Shown: positions 37,253 through 48,047, counted from the stretch's first letter. The stretch: 64,000 bases of DNA from Sphingomonas sp. IC081 (GCF_006874585.1 NZ_CP029761.1:631001-695000), one strand, 5' to 3'. Program-made: numbers and translations. The notes: generated by a model not told the origin, from the sequence alone.

Positions 37253-38511
37253 GTCTGGTCAGCCGTCACTACGTTCTTGCCGCGGGCGGGACGGGCGGAC
37301 ACCTCATCCCTGCCTTCGCGCTGGCTGCCGAACTGGACCGCCGCGGGCATCACGTCGCGCTCATCACCGATGAGCGCGGCGCCGCGATTCCGGGCAAGCC
37401 CGATTACCTGCCGGCGCATGTGCTGCCACAAGGGCGCATCGCGGGGAAAAATCCGCTGAACTGGCTGAAGGGCCTGCGCGGTATCCTGGAAGGCAAGCGC
37501 ATGGCGCTGCGCCTGTTCGAAAGCTTCCAGCCCACCGCCGTGATCGGCTTCGGCGGCTATCCGGCGCTGCCGACGATGCTGGCTGCACGCTCGGCCCGTC
37601 TGCCGACGATCCTGCATGAGCAGAACTCGGTATTGGGCCGCGTGAACCGCTACTTCGCGGGCAAGGTCGATGCCATCGCCACGGCGTTCGAGCAGGTCGA
37701 CCGGCTCGACCCCAAGCTTTCCGGAAAGGTCACGCTGGTCGGCAATCCGGTGCGGGACGAAGTGCTGGCGCTGCGTGATGCGCCGTTCCCCGAATTCACC
37801 GAGGACAGCCTGCTGCGCATCCTCGTCACCGGCGGCAGCCAGGGCGCACGCGTGCTCTCGCAGGTAGTCCCGGACGCACTTTCCATGCTTCCGCCCGCGC
37901 TGCGCTCGCGCCTTCAGGTCATTCAGCAGTGCCGTGCGGAGGATATCGAAAGCGTTCGGTCGCGGTACGCGGGACATGGTATCCCGGCCGAACTCGCGAC
38001 GTATTTTCAGGATATGGCTGCCCGCCTTTCAGGCGCACATTTGTTTATCGGACGCTCGGGGGCCTCGACCATCGCCGAACTGACGGATGTTGGCCGACCG
38101 GCTATCCTGATCCCTTTGCCTTATGCGACGGATGATCATCAAACGGCCAACGCGCGCGAATTGGTCGCGGCTGGCGGTGCACGCGTCATTCGTCAACCTG
38201 CCATCACGACCGAAGAGCCTGATCGATATGGCGGGGAGAAGCGTAATGTCTTGTTGAAGGAACAAGCCGACGTTTTCCAGAAAATGGCTAAGGACGTCTG
38301 CCTTCAAGTACAAGCTATCGCTCAGCACCCCGAAACCCTGGCCAACGCCGCACACGCCTCGTGGAACTGCGGCTATCCCAACGCCGCCAGCGACCTTGCC
38401 GATCTTGTGGAGAGCTTCGGCGCCAGCCCGATCATGGACGTAATTCGAATGGACAAGACCGTGCCCGCCAAGAGCGGTGAAGCCCTCGCGCGCAAGGGAA
38501 CTGCCGCATGA
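37249..38511 (+). CDS. murG: UDP-GlcNAc:lipid I transferase MurG, with C-terminal insertion
   Basis: A 420-residue GT-B glycosyltransferase converting lipid I to lipid II. N-domain [16 protein letters not shown], then FGGYPALP and [13 protein letters not shown]; the donor domain has [50 protein letters not shown], and [13 protein letters not shown] near the end. It is longer than the usual 350-390. About 28 residues (roughly 324-352, [20 protein letters not shown] and following) sit between [10 protein letters not shown] and [13 protein letters not shown], where most MurG proteins have a short linker. GC content over 37981-38340 is about 57% by my count, and lower still at the insertion. The start overlaps ftsW; the stop overlaps murC. 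Confidence 0.93.
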   Translation: MSLVSRHYVLAAGGTGGHLIPAFALAAELDRRGHHVALITDERGAAIPGKPDYLPAHVLPQGRIAGKNPLNWLKGLRGILEGKRMALRLFESFQPTAVIGFGGYPALPTMLAARSARLPTILHEQNSVLGRVNRYFAGKVDAIATAFEQVDRLDPKLSGKVTLVGNPVRDEVLALRDAPFPEFTEDSLLRILVTGGSQGARVLSQVVPDALSMLPPALRSRLQVIQQCRAEDIESVRSRYAGHGIPAELATYFQDMAARLSGAHLFIGRSGASTIAELTDVGRPAILIPLPYATDDHQTANARELVAAGGARVIRQPAITTEEPDRYGGEKRNVLLKEQADVFQKMAKDVCLQVQAIAQHPETLANAAHASWNCGYPNAASDLADLVESFGASPIMDVIRMDKTVPAKSGEALARKGTAA

Positions 38512-39929
38512 AGGGCGTTGGCACCGACATCGGCACGATCCACTTCGTTGGCATCGGCGGCATCGGCATGTCCGGCATTGCCGAGGTGATGCACAACCTT
38601 GGCTATGCCGTGCAGGGCTCCGACATTGCCGAGGGCTATGTGGTGGAAGGGCTGCGCAAGCGCGGCATCAAGGTCTCGATCGGCCATGCGGCGGAAAACG
38701 TCGAGGGTGCGGCGGTGGTTGTCACCTCCACCGCCGTGAAGCGTGAGAACCCGGAAGTGGTCTACGCGCTCGAACACCGCATCCCGGTTGTGCGCCGCGC
38801 CGAGATGCTGGCCGAACTGATGCGCCTGAAGAACACCGTCGCGGTGGCTGGCACCCACGGGAAGACCACCACGACCTCGCTGGTGGCAGCGCTGCTCGAT
38901 GCGGGCGGGGTCGATCCCACCGTGATCAACGGCGGCATCATCAATGCCTATGGTTCCAACGCGCGTCTGGGCGAAAGCGACTGGATGGTCGTGGAAGCGG
39001 ACGAGAGCGACGGTTCGTTCCTGCGTCTCGACGGCACCATCGCCGTGGTCACGAACATCGATCCCGAGCATCTGGATCACTACGGCTCGTTCGACAAGGT
39101 GAAGGACGCCTTCGTCGAATTCATCGAGAACGTGCCGTTCTACGGCTGCGCGCTGCTCTGCATAGATCACCCCGAAGTCCAGGCGGTGATCCCCAAGGTG
39201 CGCGACCGCCGCGTGGTGACTTACGGTTTCTCCGCACAGGCCGACATTCGCGGTGAAAACGTGACTCCGGTTCCGGGTGGCAACCGCTTCGACGTGGCGC
39301 TGCGCCAGCGGGACGGTTCGTTCCGCCGGATCGAGGGCATCGAACTGCCGATGCCGGGCCGCCACAATGTCCAGAACGCGCTCGCCGCCATCGGCGTCGC
39401 GGTGGAGATGGGTTGTTCGGATGCGTGCATCCAGACCGGCTTCTCCAAGTTCGGCGGCGTGAAGCGCCGCTTCACCAAGGTGGGCGAGATCGAAGTGGAG
39501 GGCGGTGCCGTCACCGTGATCGACGATTACGGCCACCATCCGGTGGAAATCCGCGCGGTGCTGGCCGCCGCGCGCGAAGGTGTGAAGGGCCGCGTTATCG
39601 CCGTGGTCCAGCCGCACCGCTTCACGCGCCTGCGCGATCACATGGATGACTTCGAAGGCGCGTTCAACGATGCCGACATCGTCTATGCCGCGCCGGTCTA
39701 CGCGGCTGGCGAACAGCCGATCGAAGGCGTCGATTCCGATCACATGGTCTCCGGCATGAAAGCGCGCGGACACCGTTCCGCGCAGGTCATCGCCGGGCCG
39801 GACGCGCTGGCCGATGCGCTGGCAACCTCGATCCAGCCGGGCGACATGGTCGTCTGCCTCGGCGCGGGCGACATCACCAAGTGGGCGGCAGGGCTCGCCG
39901 ACGCCGTGGTCAAGCGGAGGGCGGCTTGA
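38508..39929 (+). CDS. murC: UDP-MurNAc:L-Ala ligase MurC
   Basis: A 473-residue Mur ligase adding L-alanine to UDP-MurNAc. [23 protein letters not shown] is the N-terminal nucleotide-binding loop. The ATP loop is [18 protein letters not shown] (about 110-127), followed by [34 protein letters not shown] and VVQPHRFTR. Length is normal. It overlaps murG by 4 bp, and its stop overlaps the murB start. Confidence 0.96.
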   Translation: MKGVGTDIGTIHFVGIGGIGMSGIAEVMHNLGYAVQGSDIAEGYVVEGLRKRGIKVSIGHAAENVEGAAVVVTSTAVKRENPEVVYALEHRIPVVRRAEMLAELMRLKNTVAVAGTHGKTTTTSLVAALLDAGGVDPTVINGGIINAYGSNARLGESDWMVVEADESDGSFLRLDGTIAVVTNIDPEHLDHYGSFDKVKDAFVEFIENVPFYGCALLCIDHPEVQAVIPKVRDRRVVTYGFSAQADIRGENVTPVPGGNRFDVALRQRDGSFRRIEGIELPMPGRHNVQNALAAIGVAVEMGCSDACIQTGFSKFGGVKRRFTKVGEIEVEGGAVTVIDDYGHHPVEIRAVLAAAREGVKGRVIAVVQPHRFTRLRDHMDDFEGAFNDADIVYAAPVYAAGEQPIEGVDSDHMVSGMKARGHRSAQVIAGPDALADALATSIQPGDMVVCLGAGDITKWAAGLADAVVKRRAA

Positions 39930-40861
39930 GCGCGGTCGCAAACATTCCTGACGTGCGCGGCAAGCTGACAGTCGACGCGCCGCTGGCCCCGCTCGTCTGG
40001 TTCAAGTCCGGCGGCGCGGCGCAGTGGCTGTTCGAGCCTAAGGACCTGGCCGACTTGCAGGCGTTCCTGCGCGATCTCGATCCTGTGGTGCCGGTCATGG
40101 CGCTGGGCCTCGGCTCCAACATGATCGTGCGCGACGGCGGTGTTCCCGGCGTCGTCATCCGCCTCGGCAAGCCTTTCGCCAAAGTGACGAAAGTGGACGA
40201 CGTGACGCTGGAATGCGGCGGCGGCGCCAGCGGCATCCTCGTCTCCTCGACCGCGCGCGACAACGGCATTGCCGGTGTCGAGTTCCTGCGCTCGATTCCC
40301 GGCACTGTCGGCGGTTTCGTGCGCATGAACGGCGGCGCCTATGGCGGCGAGGTCAAGGACGTGCTGGTCGATTGCGATGTGGTCCTGCGCTCCGGCGAAC
40401 TGGTCACGCTGGTCAACGCCGACCTTGGCTACACCTATCGCCATTCGGAATTGCCTGAAGGCGCCGTGGTCGTCTCCGCCCGCTTCAAGGGGCAGCCCGG
40501 GGAGCCCGAGGCGATCCAGGCCGAGATGGACCGCATTTCCGCCAGCCGCGAGGCCAGCCAGCCGCTGCGCAGCAAGACCGGCGGATCGACCTTCAAGAAC
40601 CCCGAAGGCCACAAGGCCTGGGCTCTGGTGGACGAAGCCGGCTGCCGCGGCCTGACCCTGGGCGGCGCGCAAGTGAGCGAGAAGCACACCAACTTCCTGC
40701 TCAACGTGGCCGACGCCACCAGCAGCGATATCGAGGCCTTGGGCGAAGAAGTTCGCCGCCGGGTCAAGGAAAAGTCGGGCGTCACGCTCGAATGGGAAAT
40801 TCAGCGCGTAGGCATGTTTGCCGGAGCGCGAGATCAAGAACGAGTAGGTATTCAGAAGTGA
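39926..40861 (+). CDS. murB: UDP-N-acetylenolpyruvoylglucosamine reductase MurB (TTG start)
   Basis: A 311-residue FAD enzyme forming UDP-MurNAc. [13 protein letters not shown] is the FAD-binding start; [38 protein letters not shown], the [12 protein letters not shown] segment and the catalytic end region [21 protein letters not shown] follow. No ATG or GTG sits at the right place. TTG 39926 gives the expected N-terminus, overlaps the murC stop as TTGA, and has GGAGG at 39916-39920. The ORF-level ATG at 39881 would lie 45 bp inside murC. The stop overlaps the ddl start. Confidence 0.9.
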   Translation: MSAVANIPDVRGKLTVDAPLAPLVWFKSGGAAQWLFEPKDLADLQAFLRDLDPVVPVMALGLGSNMIVRDGGVPGVVIRLGKPFAKVTKVDDVTLECGGGASGILVSSTARDNGIAGVEFLRSIPGTVGGFVRMNGGAYGGEVKDVLVDCDVVLRSGELVTLVNADLGYTYRHSELPEGAVVVSARFKGQPGEPEAIQAEMDRISASREASQPLRSKTGGSTFKNPEGHKAWALVDEAGCRGLTLGGAQVSEKHTNFLLNVADATSSDIEALGEEVRRRVKEKSGVTLEWEIQRVGMFAGARDQERVGIQK

Positions 40862-41820
40862 CCCTTCCCAAACTCCACGTCGCGGTCCTGATGGGCGGTT
40901 GGTCGAGCGAACGGCCGGTCTCGCTGATGAGCGGTGAGGGCGTGGCCAAGGCGCTCGAATCCAAGGGCCACAAGGTCACGCGTATCGATATGGACCGCGA
41001 TGTCGCGCTGCGCCTTGCGGAAGCGAAGCCCGACGTGGTGTTCAACGCGCTGCACGGCGCGCCGGGCGAGGATGGCACGGTGCAGGGCATGATGGACCTG
41101 ATGGGCCTCACCTACACCCATTCGGGCCTCGCCACCTCGGTGATCGCCATCGACAAGGAACTGACCAAGCAGGCGCTGGTCCCGCACGGCATTCCGATGC
41201 CCGGCGGCCGCATCGTCGAAAGCGCCGAGATTTTCGAGCGCGATCCCCTGCCGCGTCCTTATGTGCTGAAGCCGGTCAACGAAGGGTCGTCGGTCGGCGT
41301 CGCCATCGTCACGGCCGAGGGCAATTACGGCAGTCCGATCGGCCGTGAGACCGAAGGCCCCTGGCAGCATTTCGACCGCCTGCTGGCCGAACCCTATATC
41401 CGCGGCCTCGAACTGACCACCGCCGTCATCGGCGACCGCGCCCTGCTGGTTACCGAACTGAGGCCCAAGTCGGGCTTCTACGACTTCGATTCCAAGTACA
41501 CAGACGGCATGACGCAGCACATCTGCCCGGCCGAGATCCCCGACGAGATTACGGCGGCGTGCAAGGATCTGGCCCTGCGCGCGCACCAGTTGCTGGGTTG
41601 CAAGGGCACCAGCCGCTCGGACTTCCGCTGGGATGACACGCAGGGCGTCGAAGGGCTGTTCCTGCTGGAAGTGAACACCCAGCCGGGCATGACCCCGCTC
41701 AGCCTCGTGCCCGAACAGGCCCGCGCCTGCGGCATGGAATATCCCGATCTGGTCGAGGCTATTATTGCCGAAGCGCTCGAAGATGCGCGCGCCCGCAAGG
41801 CGGCCAAGGAGGGCGGATGA
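40858..41820 (+). CDS. ddl: D-alanine:D-alanine ligase
   Basis: A 320-residue ATP-grasp enzyme making D-Ala-D-Ala. Text includes VLMGGWSSERPVSLMSG, NALHGAPGEDGTVQGMMDLMGLTYTHSG, YVLKPVNEGSSVGV and LLEVNTQPGMTPLSLVPEQA. I chose GTG 40858, which overlaps the murB TGA (GTGA) and gives the normal N-terminus [14 protein letters not shown]. The stop overlaps ftsQ by 4 bp. Confidence 0.95.
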   Translation: MTLPKLHVAVLMGGWSSERPVSLMSGEGVAKALESKGHKVTRIDMDRDVALRLAEAKPDVVFNALHGAPGEDGTVQGMMDLMGLTYTHSGLATSVIAIDKELTKQALVPHGIPMPGGRIVESAEIFERDPLPRPYVLKPVNEGSSVGVAIVTAEGNYGSPIGRETEGPWQHFDRLLAEPYIRGLELTTAVIGDRALLVTELRPKSGFYDFDSKYTDGMTQHICPAEIPDEITAACKDLALRAHQLLGCKGTSRSDFRWDDTQGVEGLFLLEVNTQPGMTPLSLVPEQARACGMEYPDLVEAIIAEALEDARARKAAKEGG

Positions 41821-42794
41821 GCCAGACGATCCGGCGCAAGCCGAAGAGCGCAAGGAAAGTCGCCGCCCGGCAAGGCACCAAGGCCAAGGTTCGCAAGGCC
41901 AAGGCGACCACGGGATCGACGCTGGACGCGGCGATGTCGTGGCTGCCGTTTACCGAGGAGCAGCTGCACAAGATCTTCCTCGTTGCCATTCTCGGCGGCG
42001 CGGTGGCGCTTGCCTGCGTGGTGGCCAATGCCGCCGGCGTGCCGATGCTGGCGAATGCGCAATTTGCGCGCGTCTCGGCCGATGTCGGTTTCGAGGTGAA
42101 GCGCGTGGAAGTGCGCGGCGTGAAGCATCTCAACGAGTTGAAAGTCTACGAAAAGGCACTGGCCGAGCGCGACCGGGCGATGACCGAGGTCGACCTCGAC
42201 GCCCTGCGCGCCGAACTGCTGGGCCTCTCATGGGTCAAGGACGCGCGCGTATCGCGCCAACTGCCCGATACGCTGGTGATCGATATTGTGGAGCGCGAGG
42301 CCCATGCGGTGCTGCGCAAGGATGACCAGTTCGTGCTGATCGACGAGACAGGGCATGAACTGGAACAGGTAGCGCGCAAGGACACCGGTGGCAAACTGAT
42401 CGTTTCCGGCCCCGGAGCGGGCGAGGAGGTGACGCAGCTTGCCAAGCTCCTGCAGGCCGCTCCCGCGCTGCAGCCCGGTGTGCAGGAGGCGGAGTGGATC
42501 GGCAATCGCCGCTGGAACCTGACGTTCCGCACAGGGCAGGTGCTCGCTCTTCCCGAAGGCGATAGGGAAGCGGCGAGCGCGCTGGTAACATTTGCACGGC
42601 TTGACGGAACCAACCGTCTTCTGGGCGGCAAGGTCATGGCGTTCGACATGCGTGCGGCGGACCGCATCTATATGCGCGTCCCGGAAGGCGAGGGGCAGGA
42701 AATAGCCTCCAGCGCCGGGGCCGTACCGCACGGTCAGGCTGCCGCCGAGAAGGCGCCAACGACCCTAATTCCCGCCGACGCGGAGGAGCAGTGA
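41817..42794 (+). CDS. ftsQ: Cell division protein FtsQ
   Basis: A 325-residue bitopic divisome protein. The basic cytoplasmic N-terminus (RRKPKSARKVAARQGTKAK) is about 55 residues, with one transmembrane helix at about 54-76. A POTRA domain (FEVKRVEVRGVKHLNELKVYEKALAER, about 88-160) follows, then the FtsQ/DivIB domain (VDLDALRAELLGLSWVKDARVSRQLPDTLVIDIVER). The C-terminal 35 residues are polar and variable. It overlaps ddl by 4 bp, and its TGA overlaps the ftsA ATG. Confidence 0.93.
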   Translation: MSQTIRRKPKSARKVAARQGTKAKVRKAKATTGSTLDAAMSWLPFTEEQLHKIFLVAILGGAVALACVVANAAGVPMLANAQFARVSADVGFEVKRVEVRGVKHLNELKVYEKALAERDRAMTEVDLDALRAELLGLSWVKDARVSRQLPDTLVIDIVEREAHAVLRKDDQFVLIDETGHELEQVARKDTGGKLIVSGPGAGEEVTQLAKLLQAAPALQPGVQEAEWIGNRRWNLTFRTGQVLALPEGDREAASALVTFARLDGTNRLLGGKVMAFDMRAADRIYMRVPEGEGQEIASSAGAVPHGQAAAEKAPTTLIPADAEEQ

Positions 42795-44074
42795 TGGCAG
42801 GCCCCCGGATCACCCGCGTGTTCGGCGCCGTCAACATCGGTTCCTTCCGCATTTCCGCAATCGTCGCCGGCATGTCCGAAATGGGCGACATGATCGTGCT
42901 CGGTTCCGGCCACCGCGCCAGCCAGGGGATCAAGCGCGGCTACGTCACCGACATGGCGGCGGCGACGTATGCGGTGCGTGATGCCATCGACCGGGCCGAG
43001 AAGATGGCTGACACCAGCGTTACCAAGGTCTGGATCGGCTGTTCGGGGGCAGGGCTCGCCAGCCGGATCGACCAGTTCGATGCCGAGATCGGCGGCCGCC
43101 GGATCGAGCAGGAGGATATCGACCAGCTTCTCGTTTCCGCGCGCGAAGTGATCCAGCCGGACGGGCGTATGGTGCTGCACGCGCAACCTGCGCAGTACCG
43201 GCTCGATGGCGCGCATGGCGTGGGCAATCCCAAGGGGCTCCATGCCGAGCGGCTGGGCGTGGACATCCACATCATGCTGGCGGATGGCGCGCCGATCCGC
43301 AATCTGACCGAGGCGGTGCAGAGCGCGCATCTGGAAGTGGAGGCCATCGTCGGCTCGCCCATTGCGGCGGGGCAGGCCTGCCTTTCGCCCGAAGAACGCG
43401 ACCTGGGCGTGGCGCTGGTCGAATTCGGTGCGGAAGTGACGAACGTGGCCGTCTACTCGCACGGCTTGCTGATCGACATGATCTCGATCCCGATGGGCTC
43501 TGCCGATATCACCGACGCGATCGCTTCGGCTTTCGGTATCCGCCGGTTCCAGGCCGAGCGTCTGAAGTGCGTGAACGGTTCGGCCATCGCCAGCCCCCAC
43601 GATCACCGCGAGATGATTCCGGTCAATGCGCCGGGCGAGGAACATGCCGGGCCGATCGCCCGCCATGCCGATGACAAGAACCGCATTCCGCGCGCCGAAC
43701 TGATCGGCGTCATCACCGGGCAGCTTGGTCTGCTGATGGAAGAAGTAAACAAGGCCCTGAAAGTGATGCGTTTCAATGCGCAGCGCGGCAAGCAGGTGGT
43801 CTTTACTGGTGGCGGCGCGGAACTGGTGGGACTCGCCGATTATGCGCAGGCCGCGCTGGGCAAGCCGGTGCGCGTGGGCAGCGTGCCGCATTTGACGGGA
43901 TTGGCCGAAGCGCACGTGAAGCCGGGCTTTTCGACGCTTGCAGGGCTCGTTCTCTACGCGGCGGCGGACCCGATCGATATCCGTACTTTCGGAAAGAACC
44001 GTCAGCAGACAATAAGTTATTCGGGCCTGGGCGTGATCAATCGCGTCTATAGAGCACTGAGGGAATACTTTTGA
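42794..44074 (+). CDS. ftsA: Cell division protein FtsA
   Basis: A 426-residue actin-like protein that tethers FtsZ to the membrane. ITRVFGAVNIGSFRISAIVA is the phosphate-1 loop, an SHS2-like 1C domain follows, and then LVEFGAEVTNVAVYSHGLL (phosphate 2) and VVFTGGGAELVGLADYAQ (adenosine motif). The C-terminus VINRVYRALREYF is the amphipathic membrane-targeting helix. I chose ATG 42794 with GGAGGA at 42782-42787; an in-frame GTG at 42791 adds one residue. Confidence 0.95.
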   Translation: MAGPRITRVFGAVNIGSFRISAIVAGMSEMGDMIVLGSGHRASQGIKRGYVTDMAAATYAVRDAIDRAEKMADTSVTKVWIGCSGAGLASRIDQFDAEIGGRRIEQEDIDQLLVSAREVIQPDGRMVLHAQPAQYRLDGAHGVGNPKGLHAERLGVDIHIMLADGAPIRNLTEAVQSAHLEVEAIVGSPIAAGQACLSPEERDLGVALVEFGAEVTNVAVYSHGLLIDMISIPMGSADITDAIASAFGIRRFQAERLKCVNGSAIASPHDHREMIPVNAPGEEHAGPIARHADDKNRIPRAELIGVITGQLGLLMEEVNKALKVMRFNAQRGKQVVFTGGGAELVGLADYAQAALGKPVRVGSVPHLTGLAEAHVKPGFSTLAGLVLYAAADPIDIRTFGKNRQQTISYSGLGVINRVYRALREYF

Positions 44075-44153
44075 CCGATCGCGCGAGGGGGCGCCGGGCC
44101 AGCAAGTGGCCATGGCAAACCCGGCACGATTGGCCGCAAACGGCGGTTTCTGC

Positions 44154-44162
44154 TGTGGACAA
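44154..44162 (-). promoter_or_regulatory. DnaA-box-like site in the ftsA-ftsZ gap
   Basis: TGTGGACAA is the complement of TTGTCCACA, one mismatch from the DnaA box TTATNCACA. It lies about 95 bp before the ftsZ ATG in the only large gap (180 bp) of the dcw cluster, which probably also carries an ftsZ promoter. Confidence 0.3.
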
Positions 44163-44254
44163 AGATGGCTCACGCTTTGCCTCGATCGGGCGAAGCGTGC
44201 AATCAGACTAGTCAAGGTAAATTTCTTCGCGCACGGGCCTGCCAGGAGAACGAA

Positions 44255-45832
44255 ATGAGCATCAACATCGGACCGCCGGCAATCGAAGAGCTTCGTCCGC
44301 GCATCGTCGTTATCGGCGTGGGCGGTGCGGGCGGCAACGCCATCGCAAACATGATCCAGGCGCAGATCGAGGGTGTCGACTTCGTCGTCGCCAATACCGA
44401 CGCGCAGGCGCTCAACAATTCGATCGCGGAAACCCGCATCCAGCTGGGGCCCGATATCACGCAGGGCCTCGGTGCCGGTGCCCGCCCCGAAGTGGGCCGC
44501 GCCGCGGCTGAGGAAACCCTGCCGGACATCGAGCGCCTGCTCGACGGCGTGCACATGGTTTTCATTGCCGCCGGCATGGGCGGCGGCACCGGCACCGGCG
44601 CCGCGCCGATCATCGCGCAGGCTGCGCGCGCCAAGGGCGTGCTGACTGTCGGTGTGGTTTCCAAGCCGTTCATGTTCGAAGGCACGCGCCGCATGCGCTC
44701 CGCCGATGCGGGCATCGAAGAGCTGCAGAAGCACGTCGATACGCTGATCGTCATCCCGAACCAGAACCTGTTCCTGGTCGCCAAGGCGGACACCACGTTC
44801 AAGGAAGCGTTCTCGCTGGCCGACGAAGTGCTCCAGCAGGGCGTGCGCTCGATCACCGACCTGATGATCATGCCCGGCCTCATCAACCTCGACTTTGCGG
44901 ACGTCCGCTCGGTCATGGGCGAGATGGGCAAGGCGATGATGGGCACGGGCGAGGGCGAAGGCCCGAACCGCGCTCTCGAAGCGGCCGAGCGCGCCATAGC
45001 GAACCCGCTGCTCGATGGCGTGTCGATGCAGGGCGCCAAAGGCGTGATCATCTCGATCATCGGCGGCGACGACATGAAGCTGCTTGAAGTCGACGAAGCG
45101 GCCAATCACATCCGCGAACTCGTCGATCCCGATGCGAACATCATCTGGGGTTCGGCGTTCAACCCGGACCTCCAGGGCAAGATCCGCGTCTCGGTGGTTG
45201 CCACCGGCATCGAGCAGACCAGTGAGATGGCCGAAATCGCCGCGCGCCCGGTTTCGCTGAGCGCTGGCCGTGGTCCGGTTCGACCGATGGTGTCGCGCCC
45301 CGCGCCGGAAGCTCCGGCGCCTGTGCACTCCCCGGTGATCTCGCGCCCGGCGATCCAGACGCCGGCAGCCTATACACCGGCGCCGGCACCGCTCGACCTC
45401 TCGCCGCCTGCTCCGGTCGCCGCGCCGGCACCGGCTGCGCCTGTTTCGGCTCCCGTGACCTATGGTGAGCTGGAACTTGGTGCGGGTGAGGAAGTCGAGA
45501 GCGCCGATGAGGGCGCGGTTGATGGCTACGCCAGCCTTCCCGCGTCGCGCGCTGCTCCGCTGGACCTTTCGGGCGGCATGGAAGCCGCGCCGGAACCAGT
45601 TGCTCCGCAGGATGAACTGCTGCTTGGCGGTGAGGATGCCTCGCCGCTGCGTCAGCGTCGTCCCGCAGCGGAGCCCGCACCGGCCCGTCCGGTGGGCGGC
45701 GGCAGCACGCTGTTCGAGCGTATGACCAGCCTGTCGCGCCCCAAGGCGGCGGCGGCCGAGCCGGCCGCTGATGAAGGCGACGGAGCGTCGATCTCGATTC
45801 CGCGCTTCCTCGGACGTCAGAACAACCAGTAA
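44255..45832 (+). CDS. ftsZ: Cell division GTPase FtsZ
   Basis: A 525-residue tubulin-like GTPase that forms the Z ring. [19 protein letters not shown] is the N-terminal nucleotide loop, and the tubulin signature GGGTGTGA is at 109-116. The T7 region is [11 protein letters not shown], with its catalytic Asp. The folded core ends near residue 325 ([11 protein letters not shown]). A Pro/Ala-rich intrinsically disordered linker of about 180 residues follows and ends in a conserved-type C-terminal peptide, [12 protein letters not shown], which contacts FtsA. The long linker is typical of alphaproteobacteria. ATG 44255 has AGGAGA at 44244-44249; the ORF extends to 44165 without homology. Confidence 0.97.
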   Translation: MSINIGPPAIEELRPRIVVIGVGGAGGNAIANMIQAQIEGVDFVVANTDAQALNNSIAETRIQLGPDITQGLGAGARPEVGRAAAEETLPDIERLLDGVHMVFIAAGMGGGTGTGAAPIIAQAARAKGVLTVGVVSKPFMFEGTRRMRSADAGIEELQKHVDTLIVIPNQNLFLVAKADTTFKEAFSLADEVLQQGVRSITDLMIMPGLINLDFADVRSVMGEMGKAMMGTGEGEGPNRALEAAERAIANPLLDGVSMQGAKGVIISIIGGDDMKLLEVDEAANHIRELVDPDANIIWGSAFNPDLQGKIRVSVVATGIEQTSEMAEIAARPVSLSAGRGPVRPMVSRPAPEAPAPVHSPVISRPAIQTPAAYTPAPAPLDLSPPAPVAAPAPAAPVSAPVTYGELELGAGEEVESADEGAVDGYASLPASRAAPLDLSGGMEAAPEPVAPQDELLLGGEDASPLRQRRPAAEPAPARPVGGGSTLFERMTSLSRPKAAAAEPAADEGDGASISIPRFLGRQNNQ

Positions 45833-45843
45833 TTGGTAGCAAG

Positions 45844-45874
45844 CGGGGCGGGCGGTCTTGGACCGTCCGCCCCG
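45844..45874 (+). terminator. Hairpin after ftsZ, end of dcw cluster
   Basis: CGGGGCGGGCGGTC pairs with GACCGTCCGCCCCG across a 3-nt loop with one mismatch, 11 bp after the ftsZ stop. There is no T-run, so termination is likely but may be partly Rho-dependent. Confidence 0.6.
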
Positions 45875-46063
45875 TTCGCGTATGTGCGTGACGGGTGCAA
45901 GCGCCGCGCGCGGCGTTTTCGCAGGGTTCAGATTGCAGCGTGCATAGGCCCGGCCCGTTGAGATCATCCGGCGCCTGTTGGTGCATGCCTGGCGGCATGC
46001 GTCCGGTGTGTCGCAGAAAAGGTGTCGCAAAACTTGCGGGTCAGGCAACAGCGAGCGAGCGGG

Positions 46064-47980
46064 ATGTGGTCCCGCAAGGTCCTCGGAACGGGGCTTTCCC
46101 TGCCGATACTCGTATCCGTGCTCGGGCCGCTGCCGGCCATGGCGCAGGGTGCGCCGGTTGTCGCGCGGCCGGTGGTGCAGGCGTTGCCGAGCGCCGATTC
46201 GCAGCGGTTGAGCGCTGCGCTTGCTCGCCTGGCGCGCAGTCCGCGCGATGCCGCAGCCCTGCAGGATGCGGCGGATGCGGCCAAGGCGCTGGGCGATTAC
46301 GACGCGGCGATCGGTTTTTATCGCCGCGCGGACGAAATCACGCCGAACAATGCCCGCGTGAAAGCCGGTCTTGCCGGAGCGCTGGCGATGAACGGAGATC
46401 CGGTCTCGGCCATTCCGCTGTTTGCGGAAGCGGAGAGGGCGGGGGCACCGCCATCGCAGATCGCGGTCGATCGGGGGCTTGCCTACGATCTGGTCGGTGC
46501 CAATGTCACGGCCCAGCATTACTACACGATGGCGTTGACCGCGTCCTCCGGCAACGAGGAGGCGCGCATGCGCCTTGCGCTGAGTCAGGCGATCGCAGGA
46601 GACAGCGCGGCGGCGCAGGCCACGCTGATGCCTCTGCTGCAGAAGCAGGACAAGCCGGGCTGGCGCGCGCGCGCCTTCGCCCTGGCGATTGCCGGCGATA
46701 CCCAGCAGGCGATCGAAGTCTCCAATTCGATCCTGCCGTCGCAACTGGCGCAAAACATTGCGCCCTATCTGCGCTACATGCCGCGGCTCACGCGGGCGCA
46801 GCAGGCGGCTGCCGCCAATCTCGGCAAGTTCCCGCGCGCCTCGGAGATCGGCCGCGATGACGCGCGGGTGTCCGCTTATGCGACCCAACTGGCTGCCAGC
46901 GAAGCGGCTGCAGCGCCGCGACCGGCGCCGCAGGCGGCAGGCGCCAAGCCCGCGGCGCGCGGTGGGCGCAAGCCGGTAACGGCGGCGCCAGTGGCCTCGT
47001 CTGCGCCGACGCCCGCGCCCGCTCGTGCCGATGCGGCCCGTGTTGCCGCTGCGACGGCCGGTACGGTGCGAACCGAGCCGCCGCGCACGGCGCCGGCTGC
47101 GCGCGACGTGGGCGGCGAATTGCCGCCCGTTAAAGGCGCCAAGGTGGCCGCTGGCGGGCCGGTAGCGACGACCGCGCCGTCCACCGTTACCACGCCTGCT
47201 GCCGGCGCGCAGGGCTTCGATCTTGCCAGGGTGTCGGATTCGGCGGCCGGTGCCAGCCCGGCCCGAACCGCCACCCCTGAGGTGCCGCCGTCGGTCCCGG
47301 TCCGTCAGGCCGCTGCCGAACCGGCTCCGGTTCCTTCCGCGCCTCCCCGGCCGCAACCCGCGCCAGCACAGTCTGCTCCGGCAAAAATCACCGCAGCGGA
47401 AGCCCCGCCGGAAGCGGGCGGGCATCAGCTTTCGCTGGCGGAAATCTTCGCTGATCTCGGCAAGCCCACGATGCAGACGGCGCCGGCCGCTGGTGCAGTC
47501 GACATCCGGCAGATCGAGCCTGCTCGTCCCGCGCCGCCGCCCCCGCCGAAGGTTGAAGCCAAGGCTGACCCCAGGAGCGAGGGCAAGGCGGACGACAAGC
47601 CGGAGATGGTCGTCAACGGCAAGCGCGCTGCCAAGCCGGCGGCAAAGCCGGTTGCCAAGGCCGCCGTGCCGGCCAAGCCGAAGAAGCCGGTGCCACCGCC
47701 CCAGCCAAGTCGGATCTGGGTGCAGATTGGCGTCGGCCGAAACAAGGATGCGATCGCCTTCGACTGGCGCCGTTATCTCAAGCAGGCGCCGGCGCTGTTC
47801 AAGGGGCACCAGCCCTATGTCAGTGAGATGGGCCGCACCAATCGCGTGCTGATAGGTCCCTTTGCGACCCAGAAGGCGGCCAATGCCTTCCTGGCATCCG
47901 CGAAAAAGCAGGGCTTTGACGACGCCTTGCCCTGGACCAGCGATGAAGGGCAGGTCGTCGACGTGCTGCCGGTCAAGTGA
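46064..47980 (+). CDS. TPR and SPOR domain periplasmic protein
   Basis: A 638-residue exported protein. The signal peptide MWSRKVLGTGLSLPILVSVLGPLPAMA ends with an AMA-Q cleavage site. Residues about 45-260 are TPR-like helices (DAADAAKALGDYDAAIGFYRRADEITPNNARVKAGLAGAL). A Pro/Ala-rich region (about 280-545) follows. The C-terminal 75 or so residues form a SPOR domain (WVQIGVGRNKDAIAFDW...VLIGPFATQKAANAFL), which binds denuded septal glycan. Position after ftsZ fits a division-associated role. I prefer ATG 46064, which makes a proper signal peptide; GTG 46022 is an alternative. Confidence 0.85.
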   Translation: MWSRKVLGTGLSLPILVSVLGPLPAMAQGAPVVARPVVQALPSADSQRLSAALARLARSPRDAAALQDAADAAKALGDYDAAIGFYRRADEITPNNARVKAGLAGALAMNGDPVSAIPLFAEAERAGAPPSQIAVDRGLAYDLVGANVTAQHYYTMALTASSGNEEARMRLALSQAIAGDSAAAQATLMPLLQKQDKPGWRARAFALAIAGDTQQAIEVSNSILPSQLAQNIAPYLRYMPRLTRAQQAAAANLGKFPRASEIGRDDARVSAYATQLAASEAAAAPRPAPQAAGAKPAARGGRKPVTAAPVASSAPTPAPARADAARVAAATAGTVRTEPPRTAPAARDVGGELPPVKGAKVAAGGPVATTAPSTVTTPAAGAQGFDLARVSDSAAGASPARTATPEVPPSVPVRQAAAEPAPVPSAPPRPQPAPAQSAPAKITAAEAPPEAGGHQLSLAEIFADLGKPTMQTAPAAGAVDIRQIEPARPAPPPPPKVEAKADPRSEGKADDKPEMVVNGKRAAKPAAKPVAKAAVPAKPKKPVPPPQPSRIWVQIGVGRNKDAIAFDWRRYLKQAPALFKGHQPYVSEMGRTNRVLIGPFATQKAANAFLASAKKQGFDDALPWTSDEGQVVDVLPVK

Positions 47981-48047
47981 TTGTGGCGGGCGGGTCTTTC
48001 CTGGGAAGAGGAGGGGCCGCCCGCCGGTTGGTTTCCGGACCGGACTC

